Shown in pieces: positions 17,734 through 25,762 of a stretch of 64,000 bases of DNA. Origin of the DNA: Pelomonas sp. Root1444 (GTDB taxonomy: Bacteria; Pseudomonadota; Gammaproteobacteria; Burkholderiales; Burkholderiaceae_C); assembly GCF_001426885.1 (NCBI RefSeq), contig NZ_LMFP01000003.1, forward strand, positions 310,001-374,000, read 5' to 3'. The notes below the pieces were generated by a model. The model was given only the letters and a program-made list of their open reading frames with translations, ran no database searches and was not told the DNA's origin. Position 1 is the first letter of the stretch. Each line of letters opens with the position of its first letter. Both the position numbers and the translations under genes were made by a program.

Positions 17734-18849
17734 TCAGCCGGCATCCTCCAGCGTGTGCACGCGCAGGCCGACAGGGTCGCGCGCCGGCGCCTTCCACGGC
17801 GCGCGGGCCAGCATGCGGCGCCCGTCCTTCAAGCCGGTGCTCCAGCGGGCGCGCAGGCGCTCGTCGCTGAAGTCGATGTCGCGCCACGAGTCTTCGCCGG
17901 CCAGCGCACGCATGACGAGATGGACGACGTCGATGCGCGCATCGCAGCCCAGCGCGAGCAGTTCCTTCACGGCCGGGTCGGCACTGGTCCTGGCGTCGAG
18001 CTTGCGGCCGACGAGGCGCAGCGCGCGGCGCAGGTTCTGCAGCCGCTCATGGTCGCCCAGGTGCTCCAGGATGCGGCTGGCGTACTGGATGTCCTTGTAG
18101 CGCGTCAGCGCCTGCGCCATGGTCTGCGGCGCGGCCTCACTGGCGTCCCACAGGTCCACCATGAAGCACAGCGTGTCGCGGCGCTCGCTGTCGTCCAGCA
18201 CCACGTCCAGCGGCGTGTTGCTGTAGATGCCGCCGTCCCAGAACGCTTCCTTGCCGATCTGCACCGGCGCAAAGCCGGGCGGCAGCGCGCCGCTGGCCAT
18301 CACATGCTCGGGGCCGATGCGGGTGTGGCCGTCACGGTTGTCGAACAGCGCCAGCCCGCCGCTGCGCACGTTCACGGCGCACAGCGTCAGCCGCGTCTCG
18401 GCCGCGGCGATGCGCTCGAAGTCGACCAGCTCGCGCAGCGTGTCGGCCAGCGGCGCGGTGTCGTAGAAGCCCAGCTCCGCCAGCGGCGCGCGCCGGTTCA
18501 TGTCCCAGGCCTGCGGGCCGCGCGGCTTGAAGAAGCCGGGGATGCCGCTGGTCAGCGTCTGCCAGGTCTGCAGGCCCTGCTGCCACAGCGCCGTCCAGGG
18601 GCTGGGTGGCAACCTGGGTGCAAAGCCGGACCGTGTGACGCGGTCCCAGAAGCTGCGCAGCGCCTTGACCCGGTCGCCCGGCGCGTTGCCGGCGATCAGC
18701 GCGGCGTTGATGGCGCCGATGGACGTGCCCACCAGCCAGTCGGGCGGCAGCTCTGCGTCCTCCAGCGCCTCGACGAAGCCGGCCTGGTAGGCCCCCAGCG
18801 CACCGCCGCCCTGGAAGACATAGACGGTCTGCGACGCGCGCTTGGCCAT
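17734..18849 (-). CDS. Patatin-like phospholipase with DUF3734 C-terminal part
   Basis: 371 residues, cytoplasmic, no signal peptide. The patatin catalytic dyad is intact: oxyanion loop GGGALG (14-19), nucleophile Ser43 in GTSIG and Asp205 in the DGG motif. The C-terminal third ('DARIDVVHLVM', 'FSDERLRARW') matches the DUF3734 extension. Such proteins hydrolyse acyl esters of lipids; related beta-proteobacterial proteins are often found near polyhydroxybutyrate or lipid genes, which is not the case here. It is the last gene of a six-gene overlapped set beginning at 21238; its ATG follows the GST stop by one base. Confidence 0.92.
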   Translation of the reverse strand: MAKRASQTVYVFQGGGALGAYQAGFVEALEDAELPPDWLVGTSIGAINAALIAGNAPGDRVKALRSFWDRVTRSGFAPRLPPSPWTALWQQGLQTWQTLTSGIPGFFKPRGPQAWDMNRRAPLAELGFYDTAPLADTLRELVDFERIAAAETRLTLCAVNVRSGGLALFDNRDGHTRIGPEHVMASGALPPGFAPVQIGKEAFWDGGIYSNTPLDVVLDDSERRDTLCFMVDLWDASEAAPQTMAQALTRYKDIQYASRILEHLGDHERLQNLRRALRLVGRKLDARTSADPAVKELLALGCDARIDVVHLVMRALAGEDSWRDIDFSDERLRARWSTGLKDGRRMLARAPWKAPARDPVGLRVHTLEDAG

Positions 18850-18850
18850 G

Positions 18851-19492
18851 TCAGCCGCGCGCCAGCGTCGCGGTGTCGTCGCAGGGCACGGCCCGGAACA
18901 CCGGCAGCGCCTCCGCCGCCGCCGCATGCGCGGCCAGGTGCGGGAACTCCGTCACCGGTGCGGCCTCGGGCAGCACGAACTGCGTGAAGCCCCACGCCAC
19001 GGCCACGCTGATGCCGGATTGGCGGATGCCACCTTCGCTGACTTCCAGCGGCTGCGAAGCCAACTCGGCGTCGAGGGCCGTGAACGCCGCGTGCAACTGC
19101 CCGCTGACGCGCTGGATCCACGGCTCGTGGCGCTTCTCCGCGGGCCGCAGGCCGCGTTCGTAGATGATCTGCGCGGTCTTCTCGCACGCCGCCAGTGCCA
19201 GACCGATGAGGCGCAGCTCGTGCACCAGCGCGGCGGGGTCGGTGGGCGACAGGCTGCGGCCGGCCAGCGCCTCGGCGTACTGCAGGATCAGCGTGGAATC
19301 CATCAGCACGCCGCCGCCATCTTCTTCCCGGCAGATCAGCGTGGGCGCCTTGACCACCGGGTTGATCTGCTCGAAGGCATCGAAGCCTCGGAACACCGAG
19401 ATCGCCGCATGCTCGAAGGGCAGGCCCAGCAGCCGCAGCGAGATCGCGACGCGGCGCACGAAGGGGGAGTCGAGCATGCCGATCAGCTTCAT
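18851..19492 (-). CDS. Glutathione S-transferase family protein
   Basis: 213 residues with a thioredoxin-fold N-terminal domain (1-80) starting 'MLDSPFVRRVAISLRLLGLPFE', a cis-Pro in 'NPVVKAPTL' and the glutathione-binding 'MDSTLILQYAE' (Glu/Asp-Ser). Residue Ser9 near 'DSPF' is the likely catalytic Ser, as in bacterial zeta/nu-like forms. The all-helical C-terminal domain follows. Typical roles are detoxification or glutathione-dependent reduction; substrate unknown. The start overlaps the stop of the upstream membrane protein by four bases. Confidence 0.9.
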   Translation of the reverse strand: MKLIGMLDSPFVRRVAISLRLLGLPFEHAAISVFRGFDAFEQINPVVKAPTLICREEDGGGVLMDSTLILQYAEALAGRSLSPTDPAALVHELRLIGLALAACEKTAQIIYERGLRPAEKRHEPWIQRVSGQLHAAFTALDAELASQPLEVSEGGIRQSGISVAVAWGFTQFVLPEAAPVTEFPHLAAHAAAAEALPVFRAVPCDDTATLARG

Positions 19493-19989
19493 GGTGCGTC
19501 TGCCGGTTCTTCGCCGCGCAGCAGGCGGTCCAGGAATTCGGGCCCGTGGCGGCGTTCGATCTCGGCCTGCACCACGTGGTTGTAGCCCGCGGCATAAGCG
19601 GACGACTGCGGCGTCGACTTGCCCCGGTCGACCCAGACGATGCCGTGCCGGCGCTTGAGACGCTCGGCCTTGGCCGTGTCTGCCTTGCTGGGTGGCTTGG
19701 CAGCGTCGAGTCTGAACAGCTTCAGCGGGCCGTCCGACTCGACGTCCTTGCGGGCCTCGGCCTCGCCCTTGGCGAACGACTCGGCCGGGTTGGCGATGCG
19801 CAGGTCGACGGAGGCGATCAACTGCCGCTCCGTCTTCAGCACACTGCCGTCCGAAGCGCCGAACTGGTTGAACATCCCGAGCACGACCGCGACGGCCAGC
19901 AGCGCGGCCAGCACTGCCACCACATGCACCTTGCGCACGCCACGGCGGCGATACCACTGCGGTTCCACCCACTCAGAGACCATGGCCAC
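19489..19989 (-). CDS. Single-helix membrane-anchored hypothetical protein
   Basis: 166 residues: a short cytoplasmic N-terminus, one membrane helix (about 22-40, Ala/Val/Leu-rich) and a charged periplasmic part with 'RRHGIVWVDRGKST' and a C-terminal 'ERRHGPEFLDRLLRG' helix. I do not recognise the family. ATG 19989 or 19983 are both possible. The gene overlaps ABM upstream by 11-17 bases and GST downstream by four, so it is embedded in the six-gene set; sequence gives no clue to its job. Confidence 0.7.
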   Translation of the reverse strand: MAMVSEWVEPQWYRRRGVRKVHVVAVLAALLAVAVVLGMFNQFGASDGSVLKTERQLIASVDLRIANPAESFAKGEAEARKDVESDGPLKLFRLDAAKPPSKADTAKAERLKRRHGIVWVDRGKSTPQSSAYAAGYNHVVQAEIERRHGPEFLDRLLRGEEPADAP

Positions 19990-20263
19990 CCACCGGTCGG
20001 GTTTCGCGGTGTTCGCCGAAGGCGGCGATCAGCGGCATGGCCTGCGCGATGACGGCCTTGACGGCCGGCAGTTGCAGCGAGGCCTTGTGCGCGTCGGCAC
20101 CGGTCCAGACCTCGGTGACCCAGATCGTCTCGTCGTCCGCCGGGTCCTCGGCCACCACATAGCTCACGCAACCCGGCAGCGCGCCGGCCTCGGCCAGCAG
20201 CAGCTTGACCAGGTCGCCACGCCGCCCTGGCGCGGCCTTGAAACTGCCAATCAATCCGTACAT
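19973..20263 (-). CDS. Antibiotic biosynthesis monooxygenase (ABM/YgiN-like) domain protein
   Basis: 96 residues, a single ferredoxin-like ABM domain: 'YGLIGSFKAAPGRRGDLVKLLL' start, 'GCVSYVVAEDPADDETIWVTEVW' and 'HKASLQ' are the family hallmarks. YgiN-like members oxidise quinols or break down small aromatic substrates, usually as dimers without cofactor. ATG 20263 is chosen because an AGGAG ribosome site precedes it. It lies four bases after the Cys-rich gene and overlaps the membrane-protein gene. Confidence 0.88.
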   Translation of the reverse strand: MYGLIGSFKAAPGRRGDLVKLLLAEAGALPGCVSYVVAEDPADDETIWVTEVWTGADAHKASLQLPAVKAVIAQAMPLIAAFGEHRETRPVGGHGL

Positions 20264-20267
20264 CCCA

Positions 20268-20819
20268 TCAACTCCTTGATTTCCGCTGGCCGGCAAGCGG
20301 CGCCAATGCCAGCTGAACGCGCGCTTGCCAGGTCGCCTGCTCGGCCGCGCTCCAGTCCGGCCAGTGCGGCGCCTGGCCTTCCAGTTCGTCCGCCAGCGCC
20401 TGCAAGCCGGTCGAGCCGGACACCTTGGCAGCAAGGCTGAGCCGGGCCAGCCATTCCTGCACCTGCCGCATGCGCGGATAGGCGGCAAACAGCCATCGTG
20501 CCACGTCCGGCCGCGTGCGCCAGTCGGCATCGCCGAAACGGGCCACCGCCAAGGCCGTCAGCCGCTGCCCGGCGCCCAGGCAGTCGAACGCCACGCAGCC
20601 GGCAAAACTCCGCTCGATCAGCGCGTCATGGATGCCGCAGCGGTGGTCTGGGCAGAGGTGGTGGCAGGGCGTCTCGGCTGCCTTGTCGAAGCCGAACCCC
20701 TGCGCCGCATCGAAGGGCGGGATCACGCAGCACAGCGCCACGCAGGCCGAGCAGTCGGCCTTCAGGTGCGCTGGCAGCCGGGCCTCGGTCACGCTCCCGG
20801 GTGGCGCGGCAACGCTCAC
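20268..20819 (-). CDS. Cysteine-rich protein, metal- or Fe-S-binding candidate
   Basis: 183 residues with nine cysteines concentrated in residues 23-80: Cys23, Cys26, Cys30, Cys31, Cys52, Cys56, Cys61, Cys75 and Cys80. The pattern C-x2-C-x3-CC ... C-x3-C-x4-C ... C-x4-C strongly suggests a zinc or iron-sulfur site. From memory it resembles the N-terminal cysteine domain found ahead of pentapeptide repeats in some actinobacterial proteins; here no pentapeptide repeats follow, only a helical tail. No signal peptide, so it is cytosolic. It overlaps the VOC gene by four bases and precedes ABM by four, placing it in a set with GST and monooxygenase-type genes, which hints at redox or detoxification. 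Confidence 0.75.
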   Translation of the reverse strand: MSVAAPPGSVTEARLPAHLKADCSACVALCCVIPPFDAAQGFGFDKAAETPCHHLCPDHRCGIHDALIERSFAGCVAFDCLGAGQRLTALAVARFGDADWRTRPDVARWLFAAYPRMRQVQEWLARLSLAAKVSGSTGLQALADELEGQAPHWPDWSAAEQATWQARVQLALAPLAGQRKSRS

Positions 20820-21238
20820 TCAGCGTCGGGGGACACGCCCACCATCCAGCCCACGCCGAAGCGGTCGTTGACCATGCCGAACAGCGGCGCCCAGAAAGTC
20901 TTGCCCAGCGGCATGGTCACCTGCCCGCCGTCGGCCAGCGCGGCGAAGGCCTCGCGGGCAACGTCCTGGTCGGGGCAGTCCAGCGACAACGAGAAGCCCT
21001 TGAAGCCGCCTTCACCATTGCACATGCCGTCGGACATCATGACCAGCGCGCCGCCGATGTGCACCGAGGCATGCATGATCTTGTTCTCCGAGCCCGGCGG
21101 CAGCATGCCCTCGGGCGGCGGCTCCGGGCTTTCGGAGTTGCGCATCATGAACTCCACCTTGGCGCCGAGCGCCTGCTGGTAGAACTCGATGGCCTCTTCG
21201 CAGCGGCCGTCGAAAAACAAGTAGGGGTCGATTTTCAT
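20816..21238 (-). CDS. VOC family protein (PhnB-like)
   Basis: 140 residues of the vicinal oxygen chelate fold, closest in pattern to PhnB/YjdN-like proteins: 'DPYLFFDGRCEEAIEFYQQALGA' at the start, 'IMHASVHIGGALVMMSD' in the middle and 'LGKTFWAPLFGMVNDRFGVGWMV' at the end. Some members are glyoxalase or demethylubiquinone-like enzymes, many have no known reaction. It is the first gene of the six-gene minus-strand set, with an AGGAGAGACC ribosome-site region upstream of ATG 21238. Confidence 0.92.
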   Translation of the reverse strand: MKIDPYLFFDGRCEEAIEFYQQALGAKVEFMMRNSESPEPPPEGMLPPGSENKIMHASVHIGGALVMMSDGMCNGEGGFKGFSLSLDCPDQDVAREAFAALADGGQVTMPLGKTFWAPLFGMVNDRFGVGWMVGVSPDAE

Positions 21239-21271
21239 CGCGGTCTCTCCTTTGACAGGGATTGGCTGACT

Positions 21272-24103
21272 CTACGGACTCTTGAAGTCGCCGGCGGTCG
21301 AAATGATGAAGTTCTTCGCGTCAATGTGTTTGCGCCAAGCCGCGTTGGCCTGCTCGACCGTCACCGCCGCCAGCGCCTCGTCGCGCTTCTGGGCGATGGC
21401 CCAGGTCTCGCCGCGCTCGGCCAGGCTGGTGAGGCCGCCGGCCAAGGCGCCGGGGTCGGCGCGGCCCTGCTTGCGGCCCTCCAGGATGTCCTTCTTGGCG
21501 CGCGCCAGCTCGGCCGCCGTCACGCCCTGGGTGCCCATGCGGGCCACTTCTTCCTGCACGACGGCGATGACGCGCTCGCGCTTGTCCGGCGCGTAGCTGG
21601 CCTGGATGGCGAAGCTGCCCGCATTGCCCCAGTAGCCGGCAGACAGGCTGGCGCCGATGCCGTAGGTCAGCCCTTCCTTCTGGCGCACGCGCTCGGACAG
21701 CCGGCTCTCCAGCCCGCCGCCGCCGAAGATGTGCACGGCCAGTTCCAGGGCCGGGTAGTCCGGGTCCTCGCTGTTCAGCGGCAGCGTCTCGTGCAGGCGC
21801 ACGATGGCGTTGGCCTTGTCGCGCGCGATGGCGTCGAAGCGCGCCGGCGGCACGGTGACATGCTGCTGGATGTGGCGCACGTACTTGGGCGCGGCCGGCT
21901 TCTTCCAGTCGCCGAAGAGCTTGTCGATCTCGGCGGCCAGGCCGTCCGGCAATGCGCCGACCGCGCTGACATGGGCGTCGTTGGCGCTCCAGTAATCGGC
22001 ATAGAAGCGCTTCACGTCGTCCAGCGTCGTCGCCTTCAGGTTGGCGATGCGCTCGTCCACGCTCATCACGTAGTCGGGGTGGCCCAGGCTGACGCCGCGC
22101 GCCTTGTTGTAGTGGGCGCGCGTGGCCTCCTGGCGCAGCACGCCGGGCTCCTGGCGCGAGGCCTCGATGCCCGCGACGGCCGCCTTGATCTCGCGGTCGA
22201 ACGCGTCCTGCGGCAGCAGCGGCTTGCGCAGCGCATCGGCGGCCACGCGCAGGGCCGGCAACAGCGTGTCGCGTTCGGCGCTGATGAAGATGCTGGCGCC
22301 TTGGTCGTAGCTCGTGACGTTGAAGCTGGCGCGCAGCTTGATGAGCGCGTCCTGCAACTGCTGGCGCGTGTAGCTGGCGCTGCCTTCGTCCATCAGCTGG
22401 CCGACCAGGCCGGTGCCGTTGCGAGCGAAGGTCGCGTCGCGCTCGCCCCAGCGCAGCTGCATCTGCACCACCACCGTGTTGCCGCGCGTCTGCTTCTGCA
22501 GGGTGTGCAGCGCGATGCCGCTGGGCAACGTGGTGCGCTTCGTGCGCGACTCCAGCACGGCGGGCACCGGCTCGAGCTGCTCACCCTCCTCCACCTTGGG
22601 CGGGCCTTGGAGGGAGGCCAGCCGTGCGCTGAGCGACGGCGCGGCGGGGATGTCGACGCGCTCGATCTTGTCGGCCGGCAGGTAGCGGCCCAGCGTGCGG
22701 TTGGCCGGGCGGAAGTAGGCGGCGCGCACGCGCTCGACGTCGGCCAGCGTGACCTTGGGGATGTCTTCCATCAGCTGGAACAGCAGCCGCCAGTCGCCCG
22801 CGGCGATCAGCCCGGAGATCTGCTGGATCAGCGCCTCGGGGTTCTTCATCTGCTGGCGGTAGCTGTTGACGGCGATGTCACGCACGCGCGCCAGCTCGCT
22901 CTCGTCGAACGGCTTGACCGTGCGGCCATCACCTCGACCTTCAGCCAGGTCCAGCAGCTGCGTCTCGATCTTGGCCACATCTGCATCCGGCGGCAGCACT
23001 GCAAAGGCGCTGACCGTCCCCGGGTCGGCCCCGCCGGCGCCGCCGATGCCGGCGGCCACCGCCAGCTTGGGTTCCACCAGCTGCTTGAAGAGCTGGCCGC
23101 TGGGCTGCAGGCTCATCAGCAGGCCGTAGACGATCAGCGGCGCCGTGTCCGGGTGGGTGATGGCCGGCACGTGATAACTGGCCAACAGGATGGGCTGGCC
23201 ACCGACGCGGCGCACGACGACCGTGCGCTCGCCGTCCTGGGCCGGCTCCACCGTGTACGGCTGAGGCACCGGTGTGGCCGGCTTGGCCACTGCGCCGAAA
23301 TGCCGGCTGATGAGCGCGAGCGTCGCGGCCTTGTCGAACTGCCCGGCGATCAGCAGCGTCGCGTTGTCGGGCCGGTAGTAGCGCTTGTAGAACGCCTGCA
23401 GCTTCTCGATGGGCACGTTCTCGATGTCACTGCGCGGGCCGATGGTGGCGTGGCCATAGGGGTGCCAGGCGAACGCCGCCGCGTTGACGCGCTGCGACAG
23501 CACGGCGAACGGCTGGTTCTCGCCGCGCTCGAACTCGTTGCGCACCACCGTCATCTCGGTGTCCAGGTCGGCCTTGGCGACCCGGCTGTTGGCCATGCGG
23601 TCGGCCTCCAGGTCGAGCAGGAAGGCCAGCGTGTCGGCATTCGCGTTGAAGCTGGCGAAGTAGTTGGTGCGGTCCACCGTCGTCGTGCCGTTGAAGCGCA
23701 CGCCGCGCTGGGCCATCTGGCCGGGGATGTCCTTCTGCCGCTCGGTGCCCTTGAACAGCATGTGCTCCAGCAGGTGGGCCATGCCGTACTCGCCGGGTGC
23801 CTCGTGGCGGCTGCCGACGCGGTAGGTGATGTTGACCGTGGTGGTGGTCTGCGTCGCATCCGGGAAGAGCAGGACCTGCAGGCCGTTGGGCAGGCGGTAC
23901 TCCTCGATGCCGCCGAGCTCACGCACCCGCTCCGGCTGCGCGACGACGGCCGCAGGGGCTGGCGCCACCGCGCGGGCCGCGGCCGGCTTGGCCTTGGCGG
24001 CCGCGGGCGGCGGCAAGGGCTGCGCCTGACCCACAGCCAGGGCCAGGCCCAACAGCGCGACGCCCAGGCCCCGGGCCATGCGCCCATCCAGCTTGATCCT
24101 CAT
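21272..24103 (-). CDS. M16 family zinc peptidase, exported (pitrilysin-like)
   Basis: 943 residues. A signal peptide (residues 1-27, ending GQA) is followed by an Ala/Pro/Lys-rich stretch and two M16 halves. The inverted zinc motif H-x2-E-H is HLLEH at 110-114 (His110, Glu113, His114), followed by the distal Glu in 'LDTEMTVVRNEFE'. M16 peptidases form a clamshell that degrades peptides or unfolded proteins; periplasmic two-half forms of this length are common in Gram-negatives. ATG 24103 has a GGAGAGAGAC ribosome site; an upstream in-frame start at 24148 would spoil the signal peptide. A second, only distantly similar M16 gene is at 52519-55479. Confidence 0.93.
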   Translation of the reverse strand: MRIKLDGRMARGLGVALLGLALAVGQAQPLPPPAAAKAKPAAARAVAPAPAAVVAQPERVRELGGIEEYRLPNGLQVLLFPDATQTTTTVNITYRVGSRHEAPGEYGMAHLLEHMLFKGTERQKDIPGQMAQRGVRFNGTTTVDRTNYFASFNANADTLAFLLDLEADRMANSRVAKADLDTEMTVVRNEFERGENQPFAVLSQRVNAAAFAWHPYGHATIGPRSDIENVPIEKLQAFYKRYYRPDNATLLIAGQFDKAATLALISRHFGAVAKPATPVPQPYTVEPAQDGERTVVVRRVGGQPILLASYHVPAITHPDTAPLIVYGLLMSLQPSGQLFKQLVEPKLAVAAGIGGAGGADPGTVSAFAVLPPDADVAKIETQLLDLAEGRGDGRTVKPFDESELARVRDIAVNSYRQQMKNPEALIQQISGLIAAGDWRLLFQLMEDIPKVTLADVERVRAAYFRPANRTLGRYLPADKIERVDIPAAPSLSARLASLQGPPKVEEGEQLEPVPAVLESRTKRTTLPSGIALHTLQKQTRGNTVVVQMQLRWGERDATFARNGTGLVGQLMDEGSASYTRQQLQDALIKLRASFNVTSYDQGASIFISAERDTLLPALRVAADALRKPLLPQDAFDREIKAAVAGIEASRQEPGVLRQEATRAHYNKARGVSLGHPDYVMSVDERIANLKATTLDDVKRFYADYWSANDAHVSAVGALPDGLAAEIDKLFGDWKKPAAPKYVRHIQQHVTVPPARFDAIARDKANAIVRLHETLPLNSEDPDYPALELAVHIFGGGGLESRLSERVRQKEGLTYGIGASLSAGYWGNAGSFAIQASYAPDKRERVIAVVQEEVARMGTQGVTAAELARAKKDILEGRKQGRADPGALAGGLTSLAERGETWAIAQKRDEALAAVTVEQANAAWRKHIDAKNFIISTAGDFKSP

Positions 24104-24199
24104 CTTGTCTCTCTCCAGGATTGCCGCCATCGGGTCGGCCGACGGCATTCTGCGCGGTTTCGCGGCCGCGGCCCTTCGCCAAGCCGTGGCGGCAACCGG

Positions 24200-25762
24200 C
24201 TAAAGCCGTGCCAGCAGCGCCGTGAGCACTTCTTCGCTGGCCGGCTTGGTCAGGTGCTCGTCGAAACCTGCGGCGCGCGAGCGCTTCTTGTCCTCCTCCG
24301 AGCCCCAGCCGGTCAGCGCCACCAGCAGCGTCTTGGCGAAGTTCGGGTCCTGCCGCAGCCGCGCGGCGAACTCATAGCCGCCCATGCCGGGCATGCCCAC
24401 GTCGCAGAAGATCGCCTGCGGCTTGAAGGCCGGCGCCACGTTGAGCGCCGCCTGCCCGCTGTGCTCGACCCGCACCTCATGACCGCCCAGCGACAGCAGC
24501 AGGCCCAGCACCGTGGCTGCGTCCTCGTTGTCGTCGACGACGAGGATGCGCAAGGCCTTGGCCGCCGCCGCCGCGGGCGGCGCGGCGGGCTGCTGCGGCG
24601 GGAGCGACTCCTGCAGCAGCGGCAGGCGGATGGTGAAGGTGCTGCCCTGCGCCGGCCCCGGGCTGCTGGCGTCGACCTCGCCGCCATGCATCTGCACCAG
24701 GCTGCGCACCAGGGCCAGGCCGATGCCCAGGCCGCCCTGCGAGCGCTCCAGCGAACGGTTCACCTGCGCGAACATGTCGAAGACGCGCGCGATCATGTCC
24801 GCCGGCAGCCCGATGCCACTGTCGCGCACCGTCAGCACGGCCTCCTGGCCAATGCTCGTCAGCATGACCTCGATGCGGCCGCCGTCGGGCGTGTACTTGG
24901 CCGCGTTGTTCACCAGGTTGCTGACGGACTGCGCCAGGCGTGTCAGGTCGCCGTCCACCAGCACCTCGTGGTCGGGCAGGTTGACGGTGAGCTGGTGGCC
25001 GCCGCGGGCGATCAGCGGCTGGCAGGACTCCAGCGCCGTGTCGACGACGCTGCGCATGTCCAGCCGCTCGCGCTGCAGCTTGAGCTTGCCGGTCGAGATG
25101 CGCGACACCTCCAGCAGATCGTCGATGAGGTGCAGCAGCTGGTTCATCTGCCGCTCCATCATGTCGGTCACGCTTTTCATCCGCGCCGGGTTGTCCGGCT
25201 GCCGGGCCAGCAGTTGCAGGCCGGTACGGATGGGCGCCAGCGGGTTGCGCAGCTCATGCGCCAGCGTCGCCAGGAACTCATCCTTGCGCTGGTCGGCCAG
25301 GCGCAGCGCCCGGTCGGCACGCAGCAGCGAGTCGATCTGGTCGCGGATCTGGTACTGCCAACGGCGGCCGCGCAGCGCAGTCATGACGGCGCTGAGCATG
25401 GACCGCGTGGATGACGGCCGGTCCAGCACCGTCAGGTTGCGCAGCCGCGCCTCGCGCAGCGCCGGCGTGTCCAGCCCCTGGCGGCACAGCGCCAGCACAG
25501 GCAGGTTGGACCAGGCCGGCTGCGCGTCCAGCGCACGCAGCAGCTGCCCGAAGCCGGGGTCGGTCAGGGTCAGGTCGGTCACCATCAGGGCGCCGGCACC
25601 GTCGGCGATCAGCGACTCGGCATGCCCCCAGCCATGGCCGACAACCCCCTCGATGCCGGCCGCGCTCAGCAGGCGGCCGGTGACCTCGGCATCCCGCGCC
25701 GTCGGCGCCAGCACGACGACCCGCTCGCTGTACGAATGATCACGTTCGTGGAGCGTCATCAT
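24200..25762 (-). CDS. Hybrid histidine kinase with C-terminal receiver domain
   Basis: 520 residues, no membrane helix. N-terminal about 120 residues form a degenerate receiver-like fold ('VVVLAPTARDAEVTGRLL'), then a HisKA domain with phospho-acceptor His169 in LAHELRNPL, an HATPase domain (N-box 'VNNAAKYT', G1 'DSGIGLP', G2 'GGLGIGLAL') and a C-terminal receiver ('ILVVDDNEDAA', Asp in 'IFCDVGMPG', Lys in 'HLTKPAS'). The start is embedded in the last codons of the KaiC-like gene (about 20-base overlap; ATG 25762 or 25759), so the two products are translationally coupled and probably work together. KaiC-kinase pairs of this form are widespread in non-photosynthetic bacteria with unknown output. 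Confidence 0.92.
   Translation of the reverse strand: MMTLHERDHSYSERVVVLAPTARDAEVTGRLLSAAGIEGVVGHGWGHAESLIADGAGALMVTDLTLTDPGFGQLLRALDAQPAWSNLPVLALCRQGLDTPALREARLRNLTVLDRPSSTRSMLSAVMTALRGRRWQYQIRDQIDSLLRADRALRLADQRKDEFLATLAHELRNPLAPIRTGLQLLARQPDNPARMKSVTDMMERQMNQLLHLIDDLLEVSRISTGKLKLQRERLDMRSVVDTALESCQPLIARGGHQLTVNLPDHEVLVDGDLTRLAQSVSNLVNNAAKYTPDGGRIEVMLTSIGQEAVLTVRDSGIGLPADMIARVFDMFAQVNRSLERSQGGLGIGLALVRSLVQMHGGEVDASSPGPAQGSTFTIRLPLLQESLPPQQPAAPPAAAAAKALRILVVDDNEDAATVLGLLLSLGGHEVRVEHSGQAALNVAPAFKPQAIFCDVGMPGMGGYEFAARLRQDPNFAKTLLVALTGWGSEEDKKRSRAAGFDEHLTKPASEEVLTALLARL

Noticed and set aside
20498-25414. A 1638-codon open frame on the plus strand
   Set aside because: It runs antisense to six verified genes (M16 peptidase, VOC and others). 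The composition is His/Gln/Arg/Leu-rich, as expected for the complement of high-GC codons, and no domain is visible.
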